Origin: Nitrospirota bacterium
Lineage (GTDB): Bacteria > Nitrospirota > Leptospirillia > Leptospirillales > Leptospirillaceae
Assembly: GCA_021810805.1 (NCBI GenBank)
Contig: JAJZHW010000001.1
Location: 186,001-250,000 of the forward strand
DNA: 64,000 bases
Reading direction: 5' to 3'
The position numbers and the translations under genes are program-made. The notes below the pieces were generated by a model that saw only the letters and a program-made list of their open reading frames with translations, had not been told where the DNA came from and searched no databases. Of the stretch, positions 20,216 through 30,497 are shown piece after piece (the first letter of the stretch is position 1; every line of letters begins with the position of its first letter).

Positions 20216-20993
20216 GGGTAACAGCATCCTAGCAGGAGAAAGCGCTTTCGTGAAAGTTCTGAAAGGTTTACTGCCTTCAGCCCCGATTCTGCTCTCGGGT
20301 TTTCTTTTGGCCGCATGTTCCACCTCCCCTGATGCCCTTTCTTCTCCGGACCTCTCGCGTGAGGCGCACAAGGCCCTCCTCGCGGGAGATCTTTCCCGGG
20401 CCGTTCACCTTGACAAGGAGGCACTTGCCCGTTCGCCCAACGATCTGGCTCCCATGAACAATATGGCCGTGGCTCTTGACCGGAGCGGGAAAAAGAAAGA
20501 GGCAGAGGGTATTCTCTTGGCCGCTCTTCATATGCATCCAGATTCTCCTGTTCTCCTTTTAAACCTGGCGAGAATCGAATTGTCCCTTGGGCAGGCGGGG
20601 ACAGCTTATATCTACGCCTCGCGCATCATCTCCCAGGACAGTTGGCCGGGGGGATTTCGGACCCTCATGGGGAAGATCGATATCGACCGGGGCAACTATC
20701 AGGAGGCCCACATCTATCTCCACGAAGCACAGGAACGCCATCCGGACAACCCTCTCATCCTGACCTATCTGGGCATTGTCCACTATCGCCTGGGGGAGTT
20801 GTCCGAGGCAAAAAAAAATTTTCATTCGGCACTGCGTCGCCATCCTGCCGCCGGTCTGGCCCGGACCCTTCACTCCCTGTTGCGGGACCCTCAACGGGTA
20901 TTGGGGCAGGCAAGGCGGATCGACCATGAGGGGAAGAGAAACGGGGTGGCTCAGAAAAAGGGCGGCTCCCTCCCTCAGACCACGAATCCCTGA
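20214..20993 (+). CDS. TPR-repeat lipoprotein
   Basis: LLSGFLLAACSTS lipobox; TPR-like repeats. Confidence 0.75.
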   Translation: MGNSILAGESAFVKVLKGLLPSAPILLSGFLLAACSTSPDALSSPDLSREAHKALLAGDLSRAVHLDKEALARSPNDLAPMNNMAVALDRSGKKKEAEGILLAALHMHPDSPVLLLNLARIELSLGQAGTAYIYASRIISQDSWPGGFRTLMGKIDIDRGNYQEAHIYLHEAQERHPDNPLILTYLGIVHYRLGELSEAKKNFHSALRRHPAAGLARTLHSLLRDPQRVLGQARRIDHEGKRNGVAQKKGGSLPQTTNP

Positions 20994-21127
20994 GGGCTCT
21001 TGGGCAGGATCAGAACCCGGTAGAGGCGCAAGGAGGAAAAAGACTTTTCTTTCGGTCGGGTTCGCGATAGAATAGAAAGATTCCATACCGTAGGAAAACG
21101 GTGCGGGCAACAGGAGGATCTACACGC

Positions 21128-22762
21128 ATGTCACTATCAAACCAAAACAATCTTAAAGAAGAAGTTGTCGTGGACCAGGATGAAAATCTCGGTCGCGACG
21201 AGATGGACCGTCTCTACTCCGAAACCCTTCAGAACTTTGAGGAAGGGGCTGTAGTTGACGGGACGGTCATCGCCGTTCTCCCCACCGAAGTTGTCGTCGA
21301 TATCGGCTACAAGTCGGAGGGGCACATCGCCAAATCCGAGTTTTCCGAAGAGGAAGCCTCCAACCTGAAGGCGGGAGACCGCATCAGCGTCTATCTCGAA
21401 GAGAGAGAGGATGCCATGGGCAACCTCGTCCTCTCCAAGGAAAAGGCTGACAGGATGAAGGTGTGGGACTCCCTGGAGGCTTTGTCCGAAAAGGGAGAGG
21501 TCCTCGAAGGAAAGGTCATCAGCCGCATCAAGGGCGGCATGACGGTCGACATTGGACTCAAGGCCTTCCTCCCCGGCTCCCAGATCGATCTTCGTCCGGT
21601 CCGGGACATGGACCGCCTTGTGGGTCAGGCCATTCAGGTCCGGATCATCAAGATGAACAAGAAGCGGGGAAACATTATCGTCTCCCGCCGCGTTCTTCTC
21701 GAAGAGTGGCGTGATCGCCGGAAGAAGCTGACCATGGAGTCGCTCAAGGAGGGAGAGGTTCTTGAAGGAATTGTCAAGAACATCACCGACTACGGGGCCT
21801 TCATCGATCTTGGTGGCGTGGATGGGCTTCTTCATATTACCGACATGTCGTGGGGTCGGGTTTCCAGCCCCCAGAACCTCATGGCCGTTGGTGACAAGAT
21901 CAATGTCATGGTGTTGAAGCATGACAAGGAAACCGGACGTGTCTCCCTTGGGTTGAAGCAGCTGAAGAGCGATCCCTGGAGCACTGTCGCCTCCCGTTAC
22001 CCCGAAGGTTCGAAGGTTCCGGCCAAGGTGGTTTCCATCACCGATTACGGAGCCTTTTTGGAGATCGAGCCGGGAGTTGAGGGGCTGATGCATATCACCG
22101 AGATGAGCTGGAACCACGAGGTGAAGCATCCCAGCAAGATCATGGCTGTGGGGGATACCGTCGAGACCAAGGTTCTGAAGATCGACGAAAAGAACCGGAA
22201 GATTTCTCTCGGTCTGAAACAACTTGGCCCCAATCCCTGGGATCTCGTTGAAGATCGCTATCCGATCGGTACGATTGTCTCCGGTAAGGTGAAGAGCCTC
22301 ACCGACTTTGGTGTCTTCGTCGGCCTCGATGAGGGAATTGACGGGTTGATCCATATCTCCGACCTTTCCTGGACTCGCCATGTCCGCCACCCGTCTGAGA
22401 TGTTCAAGAAGGGGCAGAAGGTCGAAGCCATCGTTCTGAAGATCGAAAAGGAGCGTCAGCGCCTTTCGCTCGGCTACAAGCAGATGGCCTCCGATCCTTG
22501 GGAGACTGATATTCCCGAGCGTTTCCAGGTCGGGCAGTCGATGAAGGGCAAGGTGACCAAGGTCATGGATTTTGGGTTCTTCGTGGAGATCGCGGAAGGC
22601 GTGGAAGGACTTGTCCACGTGAGCGAGGTGGATCTTCCCAATGGAGAGCGTCTTGACCAACTCTTCCCGGTCGGAACAGACCTTCAGGTGCGAATCGTGA
22701 AGGTCGACAAGGGAGAGCGTAAGATTGGCCTGTCGGTCAAGGGAGCGGAGGAGGGAGCCTAG
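21128..22762 (+). CDS. rpsA: 30S ribosomal protein S1
   Basis: Six S1 repeats (ITDYGAFIDLGGVDGLLHITDMSWGR, LTDFGVFVGLDEGIDGLIHISDLSW, ...). Confidence 0.95.
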   Translation: MSLSNQNNLKEEVVVDQDENLGRDEMDRLYSETLQNFEEGAVVDGTVIAVLPTEVVVDIGYKSEGHIAKSEFSEEEASNLKAGDRISVYLEEREDAMGNLVLSKEKADRMKVWDSLEALSEKGEVLEGKVISRIKGGMTVDIGLKAFLPGSQIDLRPVRDMDRLVGQAIQVRIIKMNKKRGNIIVSRRVLLEEWRDRRKKLTMESLKEGEVLEGIVKNITDYGAFIDLGGVDGLLHITDMSWGRVSSPQNLMAVGDKINVMVLKHDKETGRVSLGLKQLKSDPWSTVASRYPEGSKVPAKVVSITDYGAFLEIEPGVEGLMHITEMSWNHEVKHPSKIMAVGDTVETKVLKIDEKNRKISLGLKQLGPNPWDLVEDRYPIGTIVSGKVKSLTDFGVFVGLDEGIDGLIHISDLSWTRHVRHPSEMFKKGQKVEAIVLKIEKERQRLSLGYKQMASDPWETDIPERFQVGQSMKGKVTKVMDFGFFVEIAEGVEGLVHVSEVDLPNGERLDQLFPVGTDLQVRIVKVDKGERKIGLSVKGAEEGA

Positions 22763-22883
22763 CTCCTGAGTCCCGGAATCCCTCGCCGAACCCTCCTTGA
22801 AGGTGCGCGGGGGGAAGGCGAAGGTGCGTTGCTAGGAGAGGGAGGGCGACTTCCCTCTCTCTCTTTTTTCGTCGGGACATCGA

Positions 22884-23774
22884 ATGCTTCTTAAGAAGAT
22901 TTTTAGGGTTTTTTTTGTTATTGTTGTAGTTCTGGGTGTTCTTTTTATTCTGGGTCGGGGTGCGGCCTTTTTTAGCCGCTCGGTCCCTCTCGTCGGGGGG
23001 GCTGAAATTGGGGTTGTACGCATTTCTGGAGTCATTCTTTCCTCTCGAAAGCCAATCCGGCAAATCCGCGAACTCGCCCATGATCCCAAAGTGAAGGCCA
23101 TTCTTCTCCGGATCAACAGCCCCGGAGGAGCCGTCGTTCCCTCGCAGGATATCTACGAAGAGGTCGTGAAGGCGAGGAAGACGGGCAAGCCGATCATTGC
23201 ATCCATCGGAACGGTGGGAGCGTCTGGGGCCTATTATATTGCCTCCGCCTGCAACCGCATTGTTGCCTCTCCGGGATCATTGACGGGAAGCATCGGTGTT
23301 ATCATGGAACTGGCTCAGTTTGAAGATCTTTTGAAGAAAATAGGGGTGCAAAGCGAGGTCATGAAGAGTGGTGCATTGAAAGATGCTGGCTCTCCCTTTC
23401 GTCCCATGACCCCCGAAGAGAAGTCCTACCTGCAATCTGTTCTTGACGAAATGCACCACCAGTTCATCCAGGATGTGGCTAAGGGGCGCCATCTACCGGT
23501 GGCTGCCATCGAACCCCTGGCGGATGGGCGAGTCTTCACCGGAGCCTCCGCAATCGGGAACCATCTTGTGGATGCGTTGGGTGACTATGAAGATGCGGTG
23601 GATACCGCGGCCAAAATGGCCCATATTTCAGGAAAGCCTGTAGTCCGGACATTTCCGGAAAAGAGCTTTCTCGACAAGATGGTGTCCTCTCAGGTGGGTC
23701 ACCTCTGGGAGACACTGGGGAAGGAATCGTTCGGATTCTGGTCTGTGATGCCGGAATCTGCCGGAATTCGATAA
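22884..23774 (+). CDS. sppA: Signal peptide peptidase SppA (protease IV-like)
   Basis: LRINSPGGAVVPSQDIYEEV, SIGTVGASGAYYIASACNRIVASPGSLTGSIGV. Confidence 0.92.
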   Translation: MLLKKIFRVFFVIVVVLGVLFILGRGAAFFSRSVPLVGGAEIGVVRISGVILSSRKPIRQIRELAHDPKVKAILLRINSPGGAVVPSQDIYEEVVKARKTGKPIIASIGTVGASGAYYIASACNRIVASPGSLTGSIGVIMELAQFEDLLKKIGVQSEVMKSGALKDAGSPFRPMTPEEKSYLQSVLDEMHHQFIQDVAKGRHLPVAAIEPLADGRVFTGASAIGNHLVDALGDYEDAVDTAAKMAHISGKPVVRTFPEKSFLDKMVSSQVGHLWETLGKESFGFWSVMPESAGIR

Positions 23775-23814
23775 TCTATCCATTCAAGCTGCAAGGAAGG
23801 AGCGTTGAGGATCA

Positions 23815-24105
23815 ATGACCAAGGGTGAGCTTGTGCAAAAACTGGCCAGACAGTTTCCCGGAATTCGTCGGGAGGATGCACGCATCATGATCGACCTCTT
23901 CCTCGAGTCGATGAAGGAAGGTCTGCGCGAGGGAGACACGGTTGAACTTCGCGACTTCGGGGTGCTCAGGGTAAGAACCCGATCCGAACGCAAGGCAAGA
24001 AACCCCCGGACGGGAACTTCTGTCCTTGTCGGATCCAAGAAAGTTCCTTACTTTAAGCAAAGCCGCATTCTCAAGGCGATGCTCAAATCCAAGCCTGCCG
24101 AGTAA
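23815..24105 (+). CDS. HU/IHF family DNA-binding protein
   Basis: MTKGELVQKLARQFP..., VELRDFGVLRVRTRSERKARNPRTG. Confidence 0.92.
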   Translation: MTKGELVQKLARQFPGIRREDARIMIDLFLESMKEGLREGDTVELRDFGVLRVRTRSERKARNPRTGTSVLVGSKKVPYFKQSRILKAMLKSKPAE

Positions 24106-24111
24106 GACCGC

Positions 24112-25446
24112 ATGTTTGAAAGTCTGACAGGCCGCCTTGAAGGAATCTTCAAGAAGCTGACCGGCCGGGGTGGACTCACCGAGCAGCTCGTCGGAGAGAC
24201 ACTCGAAGAAATTCGTGTGGCACTTCTCGAGGCCGATGTGAGCCTTGAGGTGGTCAAGGCTTTTGTTGAGGGACTTTCCGTGCGACTGGTGGGCCAAGCC
24301 CAACAGTCCGGGCTGACAGGGGCCCAGCAAGTGATCGCCGAGGTCTACCAGGAGATGGTCCATATTCTGGGAGATCATAGGGCGACCATTGCTCTTGCCT
24401 CGAAGCCTCCGACCGTCATCTTTATGATGGGGCTCCAGGGAGCCGGAAAGACGACCACAGCAGCCAAGCTGGCCTTGCACTTCAAGAGCCAGAATCGCCG
24501 GGTTCTTCTCGTGGCAAGCGATCTCGCCCGCCTGGCCGCCATCGACCAGTTGAAGGTTCTCGGAGAGCAGATCGGTGTTCCCGTTCTTACCCCTCCCGAT
24601 GGGGTCACCCGCCCTGCCGAGATCCACCCCTTCGTGAAGCGTCGAGTCATCGAGGGAATGTACGAGATCGTCATCGTCGATACCGCCGGACGCCTGACCG
24701 TCGACTCTGCATTGATGGAGGAGCTGAAAGAGCTACGCCGACTTTACTCCCCGAAAGAGTCTCTGCTTGTGGTCGATGCCATGCAGGGTCAAGAAGCGGT
24801 GGGTGTGGCCAAGACGTTCGATGCCGAGATCGGGGTCGATGGGGTGATCTTCACAAAGCTCGATGGCGATACCCGGGGCGGCGCTGTCCTCTCGATTCGC
24901 CAGGTCCTGAAAAAGCCCATCAAGTTTGTCGGCATGGGCGAAAAGCTTGATCGTCTCGAAGCCTTCTTTCCCGACCGCATGGCCTCCCGGATTATCGGGA
25001 TGGGGGACATTCAGACCCTCATCGAAAAGGCCAAGAGCGTTGTCTCGCAGGATGAGGCGGAAGCCCTGGCCCGCAAGATGGGCAAGAACAAGATGGATCT
25101 CGACGACTTTCTTCAGCAGATTCAGGGTATGAAGAAGATCGGCTCCATCGACGATCTCATGGGGATGATTCCCGGAGCGGCATCGCTAAAGGCCAAGATT
25201 GATATGGGCCTGATGGAGGCTGAGCTCAAGAGAGTCGAGGCGATGATCTTTTCAATGACGAAGAAGGAGCGCTCCAACCCCGAACTCATTGATGGAAGTC
25301 GCAGAAAGAGAATCGCGCAAGGGTCGGGAACAAGTGTTCAGCAGGTCAATCAACTGCTGCGCCAGTTCGACCAGGCCCGTCGCATGATGAAGACGGCGCT
25401 CAAGACAAAAGGAAGTCGATCATTGAGGTCGATGTTTCCGTTTTGA
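24112..25446 (+). CDS. ffh: Signal recognition particle protein Ffh
   Basis: GLQGAGKTTTAAKLA, VDTAGRL, TKLDGDTRGGA, Met-rich M domain. Confidence 0.97.
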   Translation: MFESLTGRLEGIFKKLTGRGGLTEQLVGETLEEIRVALLEADVSLEVVKAFVEGLSVRLVGQAQQSGLTGAQQVIAEVYQEMVHILGDHRATIALASKPPTVIFMMGLQGAGKTTTAAKLALHFKSQNRRVLLVASDLARLAAIDQLKVLGEQIGVPVLTPPDGVTRPAEIHPFVKRRVIEGMYEIVIVDTAGRLTVDSALMEELKELRRLYSPKESLLVVDAMQGQEAVGVAKTFDAEIGVDGVIFTKLDGDTRGGAVLSIRQVLKKPIKFVGMGEKLDRLEAFFPDRMASRIIGMGDIQTLIEKAKSVVSQDEAEALARKMGKNKMDLDDFLQQIQGMKKIGSIDDLMGMIPGAASLKAKIDMGLMEAELKRVEAMIFSMTKKERSNPELIDGSRRKRIAQGSGTSVQQVNQLLRQFDQARRMMKTALKTKGSRSLRSMFPF

Positions 25447-25496
25447 CAATCACTCAGACTTCCGGAGTCACTCCGGAAGAGATTCAAGGAGAAATG

Positions 25497-25742
25497 ATGG
25501 CTGTTCATATTAGACTTGCCCGGCACGGACGTCGGAAAATGCCGGTTTATCGTATCGTGGTGGCCGATTCCCGCATGCCCCGGGATGGACGTTTCATCGA
25601 GGTTGTGGGAACCTATGCCCCCCAAAAGGCTGAGGGAGAGCTCCGGATCAACAAGGAGAAGATCGACAACTGGGTCTCCAAGGGAGCCGTTCCCACGGAT
25701 ACCGTTGCCCGCCTGATCAAAAAAGCGGCCTCCCAGTCCTAA
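25497..25742 (+). CDS. rpsP: 30S ribosomal protein S16
   Basis: MAVHIRLARHGRRKMPVYRIVVADSRMPRDGRFIEVVGTY. Confidence 0.96.
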   Translation: MAVHIRLARHGRRKMPVYRIVVADSRMPRDGRFIEVVGTYAPQKAEGELRINKEKIDNWVSKGAVPTDTVARLIKKAASQS

Positions 25743-25756
25743 CGGAGGGCCCTCTT

Positions 25757-26329
25757 CTGGAGGAGAAGCGGAAGACAGGGAAAGACCCGATCCTTGTGGG
25801 TCGCATGGGCCGCTCCTTCGGGGTTCTGGGGTACGGACGCGTTCACGTGCTTTCGGACAACCCTGATCGCTTCTACGGAGATATCGGCCAGTCCTTTCTC
25901 CTGAAGGCTTCCTCCCGCAACATCGGAGGGGGGAGGGGAGCTCGAAGCCGCTCCTTGGTTCTCGAGGATGCCATCGACAAGTCCGGATCCCTTCTGGTCA
26001 AATGGAGAGGTTTTGATTCTCCGGAATCCCTCCGGGAAATTTCGGGATGGGAGATCTTCTGGGAAGGGGAGGACACTTGGGTCCCGGAGGATTCGGGGGA
26101 AGAAAGAATTGACGACCTTATCGGCTTCGATGTTCGGGATGCCGAGACATCCGACCTGGTCGGACAGGTCGGTGGGTATTACGACAGGCCTGGACAGGAC
26201 CTTTTGTCGATTGTGACGAAGGATGGTCAGGAGGTTCTTTGCCCCTTTGTCCTGCCTCTGGTTCCGAATGTCGACAGGGGGAAAAGGGAGGTCATTGTCC
26301 GTTGGAGCATTGTCGGCACATCGGGGTGA
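25757..26329 (+). CDS. rimM: Ribosome maturation factor RimM (possible CTG start at 25757; listed GTG at 25796)
   Basis: Position between rpsP and trmD; DPILVGRMGRSFGVLGYGRVHVLS...; SD cggaggg upstream of the CTG. Confidence 0.8.
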   Translation: MEEKRKTGKDPILVGRMGRSFGVLGYGRVHVLSDNPDRFYGDIGQSFLLKASSRNIGGGRGARSRSLVLEDAIDKSGSLLVKWRGFDSPESLREISGWEIFWEGEDTWVPEDSGEERIDDLIGFDVRDAETSDLVGQVGGYYDRPGQDLLSIVTKDGQEVLCPFVLPLVPNVDRGKREVIVRWSIVGTSG

Positions 26330-27030
26330 TTACCCTTTTTCCCGAGATGCTGCGAACTGTTCTCGGGACAAGCATTCCTGACCGAGCCCGCCAGAAGGGT
26401 CTCGTCGAGTACCATATATGGGACCTGCGTGCCTTTGGAATTGGTTCCTATCATTCTGTCGACGACTATCCCTTTGGCGGCGGGGGAGGGATGGTCCTGA
26501 AGCCGGAGCCCATTTCGGAGGCGCTCGATGTCGCCATCCCGGAAATGGAGACCCAGTCGGGAGGGCTCGTCCCGAGACTGGTCTACCCTTCTCCTCAGGG
26601 AAAGGTCTTTCTCCAGCGGGTCGCCCAGTCATGGTCGGTGGATCCCCGCCCGATGATTTTTCTTTGCGGTCACTACGAGGGGATTGATCAGAGGATTCTC
26701 GACAGCTATCCCTTCGAAGAGTGGTCGTGTGGCGACTATGTCCTCTCGGGAGGGGAGTTGCCGTTCGCTCTGATGGTTGATGCCGTTGTCAGGCTCATTC
26801 CCGGGGTCCTGTCAAACCTGGAGTCACCCCAGACCGAGACATTTTCCAACGGATCGTTCGACTTTCCGCAATATACCCGCCCCCGGGTCTTTCGGGGACG
26901 GGAGGTTCCTCCCGTTCTCCTGTCGGGAAACCATGAGGCAATCAATGTATTCCGGGAGCAGCAGGCCCGGAAAAAACAACAGGAAGTTCGTCCCGACATG
27001 GGAGATGCCCGGTCGGGGATTTCCGTTTAA
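26326..27030 (+). CDS. trmD: tRNA (guanine-N1)-methyltransferase TrmD
   Basis: VITLFPEML, DDYPFGGGGGMVLKPEP, LCGHYEGIDQRI, SGGELPFALMVDAVVRLIPGVL; GTG overlaps rimM stop. Confidence 0.96.
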   Translation: MITLFPEMLRTVLGTSIPDRARQKGLVEYHIWDLRAFGIGSYHSVDDYPFGGGGGMVLKPEPISEALDVAIPEMETQSGGLVPRLVYPSPQGKVFLQRVAQSWSVDPRPMIFLCGHYEGIDQRILDSYPFEEWSCGDYVLSGGELPFALMVDAVVRLIPGVLSNLESPQTETFSNGSFDFPQYTRPRVFRGREVPPVLLSGNHEAINVFREQQARKKQQEVRPDMGDARSGISV

Positions 27031-27063
27031 CCACGTCACCCTTGGATGACGCAAGCGAGGTGC

Positions 27064-27417
27064 ATGATGCAGGTTCTTGATCAGGTTGAGCAATTATTTA
27101 TGAAGGAAGCCACTCCCGAGATCAGTGTGGGGGATACCGTCAAGGTTCACAGCAAGGTCGTTGAAGGGGAGAAGGAACGGGTCCAGGTTTTTGAGGGAGT
27201 GGTGATCGGCCTTCGTGGAGGCGGAACGCGCTCCATGGTGACCGTGCGCAAGATTTCCTTTGGTGTGGGGGTCGAGAGGACCTTCCCGATTCATTCCCCT
27301 CAGGTGATCAAGATTGACCGGGTTCGCTCGGGCCGCGTACGTCGCGCCAAGCTCTACTTCCTTCGGGACAAGAAGGGAAAGGCGGCCCGTCTCAAAGAGG
27401 TCAAGAACGAAGAATAG
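27064..27417 (+). CDS. rplS: 50S ribosomal protein L19
   Basis: [26 protein letters not shown]...[31 protein letters not shown]. Confidence 0.96.
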   Translation: MMQVLDQVEQLFMKEATPEISVGDTVKVHSKVVEGEKERVQVFEGVVIGLRGGGTRSMVTVRKISFGVGVERTFPIHSPQVIKIDRVRSGRVRRAKLYFLRDKKGKAARLKEVKNEE

Positions 27418-27418
27418 C

Positions 27419-28084
27419 GTGACCTCGTCCCAGGGACTACCCAATGGTTCCTGGGAAGATTCCCTGTCGGTTGCCGGGGGAGCCCCCGCTCTTGTGGTGG
27501 GAGTTGACGAGGTGGGGCGAGGAGCCCTGGCCGGTCCGGTGGTGGCGGCATGTGTCATCTTCGATTCACCAGTGTCCCGATTGTCCTCCCTAGGGATTGC
27601 TGATTCAAAGAGCCTTTCTCCAGAGAGGCGGGCCTTTCTTTCCCGTCTGATCCACCAGGAGGCGGCGCATCTTTCCCTGGGCTGGGCTACTGTTGAAGAA
27701 GTGAATGAGAGGAATGTCCGCCGGGCAACCTTCCTTGCCATGACCCGGGCCTTTGAGCTTCTGCCTCCGTCGATTCGACGAGATCCTCGGCTTTGCGTCA
27801 CTGTCGACGGCCGGGATCGGATTCCGGATCTGGACGTCCATCAGGTGACTGTGGTGGGGGGAGACCGAAAGGTCCTTTCGGTCGCAGCCGCCTCCGTTGT
27901 GGCCAAGGTGGCCCGGGATCGCTATATGGAAAAGCTTGACGGGCTCATTCCCGGGTATGAATTTTCAAAACATAAAGGGTACGGGACGGAGGAACATCGT
28001 GTTGCGATTCTCCGTCTTGGACTCTCTCCCCATCACCGGCCACTGTTCTGCCGGAAGTTACTTACGCAGGCCGATTCCCTATGA
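27419..28084 (+). CDS. rnhB: Ribonuclease HII
   Basis: VVGVDEVGRGALAGPVVAACV, DSKSLSPERR, EFSKHKGYGTEEH; GTG start. Confidence 0.95.
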   Translation: MTSSQGLPNGSWEDSLSVAGGAPALVVGVDEVGRGALAGPVVAACVIFDSPVSRLSSLGIADSKSLSPERRAFLSRLIHQEAAHLSLGWATVEEVNERNVRRATFLAMTRAFELLPPSIRRDPRLCVTVDGRDRIPDLDVHQVTVVGGDRKVLSVAAASVVAKVARDRYMEKLDGLIPGYEFSKHKGYGTEEHRVAILRLGLSPHHRPLFCRKLLTQADSL

Positions 28085-29088
28085 GTTCTGACTCCTCCGA
28101 TCCGTTTTCCGGTTTTCCCGAAGCCCCTCGCTCCGCTACTTCCGATATCCCTTCCGATCCGTCTCCCTTCCGATCCTGGGCTTTCATCATTGTGCATCTT
28201 CTTTCTTCTGCTTTTCTCCTTCTCTTTGTCTTCTGGACACTGATGACCTATCGGGCGCTGGAGGCAATGCGTTCTCGCGAGGCATCATCGGCCCATCTGT
28301 TGATCGTCTTTGACCAGCCTCCCCCAAAAAAGGAGATCGCGGGTCTGCAAGCAACCCTCGAGAAGATTGTGGGGACGGGCAATGTTTCTCCCATGTCCGT
28401 TCAGGCCGGGCAAGGCCCAACGGAGAGACGGACCCGGCAACGGGTTCTCTCCGTCCTTCTCGCCCCTGGCCAAGATGCCGCAGGAAGGCCCGTTCTGCTT
28501 GCGGACATGATCCGCTCCATCTCCCAGGTCGTTCATAATGACGCCCGCATCCAGGACGTGGTCTACAGTCCGGACTGGATTTCTCGGGTTGACTCGCTGA
28601 TGTTCCTTTCTTTAGGCATTCGCAAGGGACTCCTTCTGGTAGGCGCCCTGGCTGCCGTCTCCCTCTCTCTCTATTGGGGCCTTATGGGCTTCCCCCTTTT
28701 CAATCGCCTGAGGCAACTCTCCCGTTCCGGCGAACTTTCCTCTGGCAGTGGCCGCACCTCAATGTTCGGTCAGGAGACATCTCCGTCGAAAGATCTTCCC
28801 CTCCGCTCCCGCATGAAAGAGTCCCTCCCTGTTTCCTTTGGCTTGAGGTCTTTCGGCGGCGCGGCTTTGGGGGGAATCTCCGCCCTGATCGTTCTTCTCT
28901 TGTCCTGGTCCCTCAAGAGCGTCCTCTTTCCCTCAACTTTTCCCTCTCCCCTCTCACTCGGGCTTCTTCATGAAGGTCCACTGCTGCTTGTCTTTGTGCT
29001 GGGGTCCTTTGGGGCGGGATTGCTCGGAGGCGCCCTGGCCGCCCTGATCTCCCCCAAGGAGCAACGTACGGGAGATCCTCTCCGGTGA
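28081..29088 (+). CDS. ftsX: FtsX-like permease (divergent)
   Basis: One TM, extracellular domain, then three TMs (FtsX topology); immediately upstream of EnvC-like and S41 peptidase genes. Confidence 0.75.
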   Translation: MSSDSSDPFSGFPEAPRSATSDIPSDPSPFRSWAFIIVHLLSSAFLLLFVFWTLMTYRALEAMRSREASSAHLLIVFDQPPPKKEIAGLQATLEKIVGTGNVSPMSVQAGQGPTERRTRQRVLSVLLAPGQDAAGRPVLLADMIRSISQVVHNDARIQDVVYSPDWISRVDSLMFLSLGIRKGLLLVGALAAVSLSLYWGLMGFPLFNRLRQLSRSGELSSGSGRTSMFGQETSPSKDLPLRSRMKESLPVSFGLRSFGGAALGGISALIVLLLSWSLKSVLFPSTFPSPLSLGLLHEGPLLLVFVLGSFGAGLLGGALAALISPKEQRTGDPLR

Positions 29089-30296
29089 ATCGGGGTTTCT
29101 CTGCGGAGAGCTCCCCGTTGCCCCATCTGCTCATCATTGCCCGCCGTCTCCTTGGGGGACTCTGCCTCTTTCTCTTGCTCTTTTCCGCTGTGGTCGCCGG
29201 GATTTCTCCAGCGATGGCCAAGGAGGCCTCGGTGGACCGTCAGCTGGAAAAGCGGCAAAAGGAGATGGAGACACTTAAAAAGCGCCTCCTCGACAACAAG
29301 AGACGCATTGTTCAGGTGAGAGGACGCCGCCATAGGCTCAGAAAAAAAATCCTTTCTCTCCGGGTCCGTGCCGAAGAATTCCATCTGAAGATCGAACGCC
29401 TTCAGATTCGGGAAATTCGTGACAGACAGGCCATTCGGCGAGTCCAGCACGCCATCGATCGCCTGGACACTATTGTCGATGCCGACCTTCGGGAAAAAGG
29501 CTCTCTTGAGAGCGTTCTCCTTTCGAGAAAGGCGGAGCAGGCCCTTTCTCACATGGATGGTGTGGATATTGTTCCGGAAAGCATCGTTCACTCCTATGTT
29601 CTGTCCGATCAGTCCCAGCACCTTGCCACACTTGTCCATGGTTATCGCCACAAGGAGCACCACCTCGAAGGAAGCCGAAGCCAGCTGAAAAGTCTCGAAC
29701 GTCGCGAAGTGTTGCTTCTCAAAAGACAGCAGGCGGAAGAGTCGGGGCTCTCTGCCAAAATGAAGCATATTCAGACTGAGATCGCCCGGCTGAAAAAGCA
29801 GGAAGGTTCGATCCACGCGGACAACCGTTCGATCCTCCGGCGCCGCAAAAAGCTCATGGAGCTTATCGCACGTCTGGAAAAGCACCGGCAGAGGGTCGGG
29901 AGACCGGAGGTCTATCGGAACCCCCCCGTTCTCGGACGGAGCCGCTTCCTCTGGCCGCTTAGAGGGAAGATCATTGAGCCGTTCGGAACCTTTCATGATG
30001 GGATCGATATCGCCGCCTCCATCGGGGAGAAGGTGAAGGCTGCCTGGTCGGGAAAGGTCCTTTTTGCCAGGGACTACTCCGGATACGGACGGCTCATTAT
30101 TTTGTCCCATGGGAATCATCTCTATACCCTTTACGGCCATCTCGACAGGATCTATGCCCGGGAAGGCCAACATGTCGCTGCCGGTCGGGTTCTTGGAACG
30201 GTGGGAAGGGGGGGCACGAAGGGGAAATCGACCCTCTTTTTCGGAGTGACCCATCGAGGTCACCCGATGAGCCCCATGCGCTTTCTCTCCCGATAG
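29085..30296 (+). CDS. envC: EnvC-like coiled-coil/LytM-domain (M23) protein
   Basis: Long coiled coil then FHDGIDIAASIGEKVKAAWSGKVLFA...LYGHLDRIY. Confidence 0.87.
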   Translation: MNRGFSAESSPLPHLLIIARRLLGGLCLFLLLFSAVVAGISPAMAKEASVDRQLEKRQKEMETLKKRLLDNKRRIVQVRGRRHRLRKKILSLRVRAEEFHLKIERLQIREIRDRQAIRRVQHAIDRLDTIVDADLREKGSLESVLLSRKAEQALSHMDGVDIVPESIVHSYVLSDQSQHLATLVHGYRHKEHHLEGSRSQLKSLERREVLLLKRQQAEESGLSAKMKHIQTEIARLKKQEGSIHADNRSILRRRKKLMELIARLEKHRQRVGRPEVYRNPPVLGRSRFLWPLRGKIIEPFGTFHDGIDIAASIGEKVKAAWSGKVLFARDYSGYGRLIILSHGNHLYTLYGHLDRIYAREGQHVAAGRVLGTVGRGGTKGKSTLFFGVTHRGHPMSPMRFLSR

Positions 30297-30497
30297 GGCG
30301 AGGGGAGAGGTCTGGTTCTCTCCCCGGTGGAGTCGATGTCGATCAGTTTTCAATGCTGGTCGAGGATTTTTCTGGGGTTTTCGCTTGTAATACACAAAGA
30401 TCAATGATAATCTTTCTTCTCGGACACGTATTTGTGGGGATGTGTCGGGGGGATGGAACTTGTCCGGAGATGCCGGGATTGGGATTGAGGGTTATTG

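Noticed and set aside
21137-22660. 507-aa minus-strand ORF antisense to rpsA
   Set aside because: Repeats only mirror the S1 repeats of rpsA; no independent evidence.
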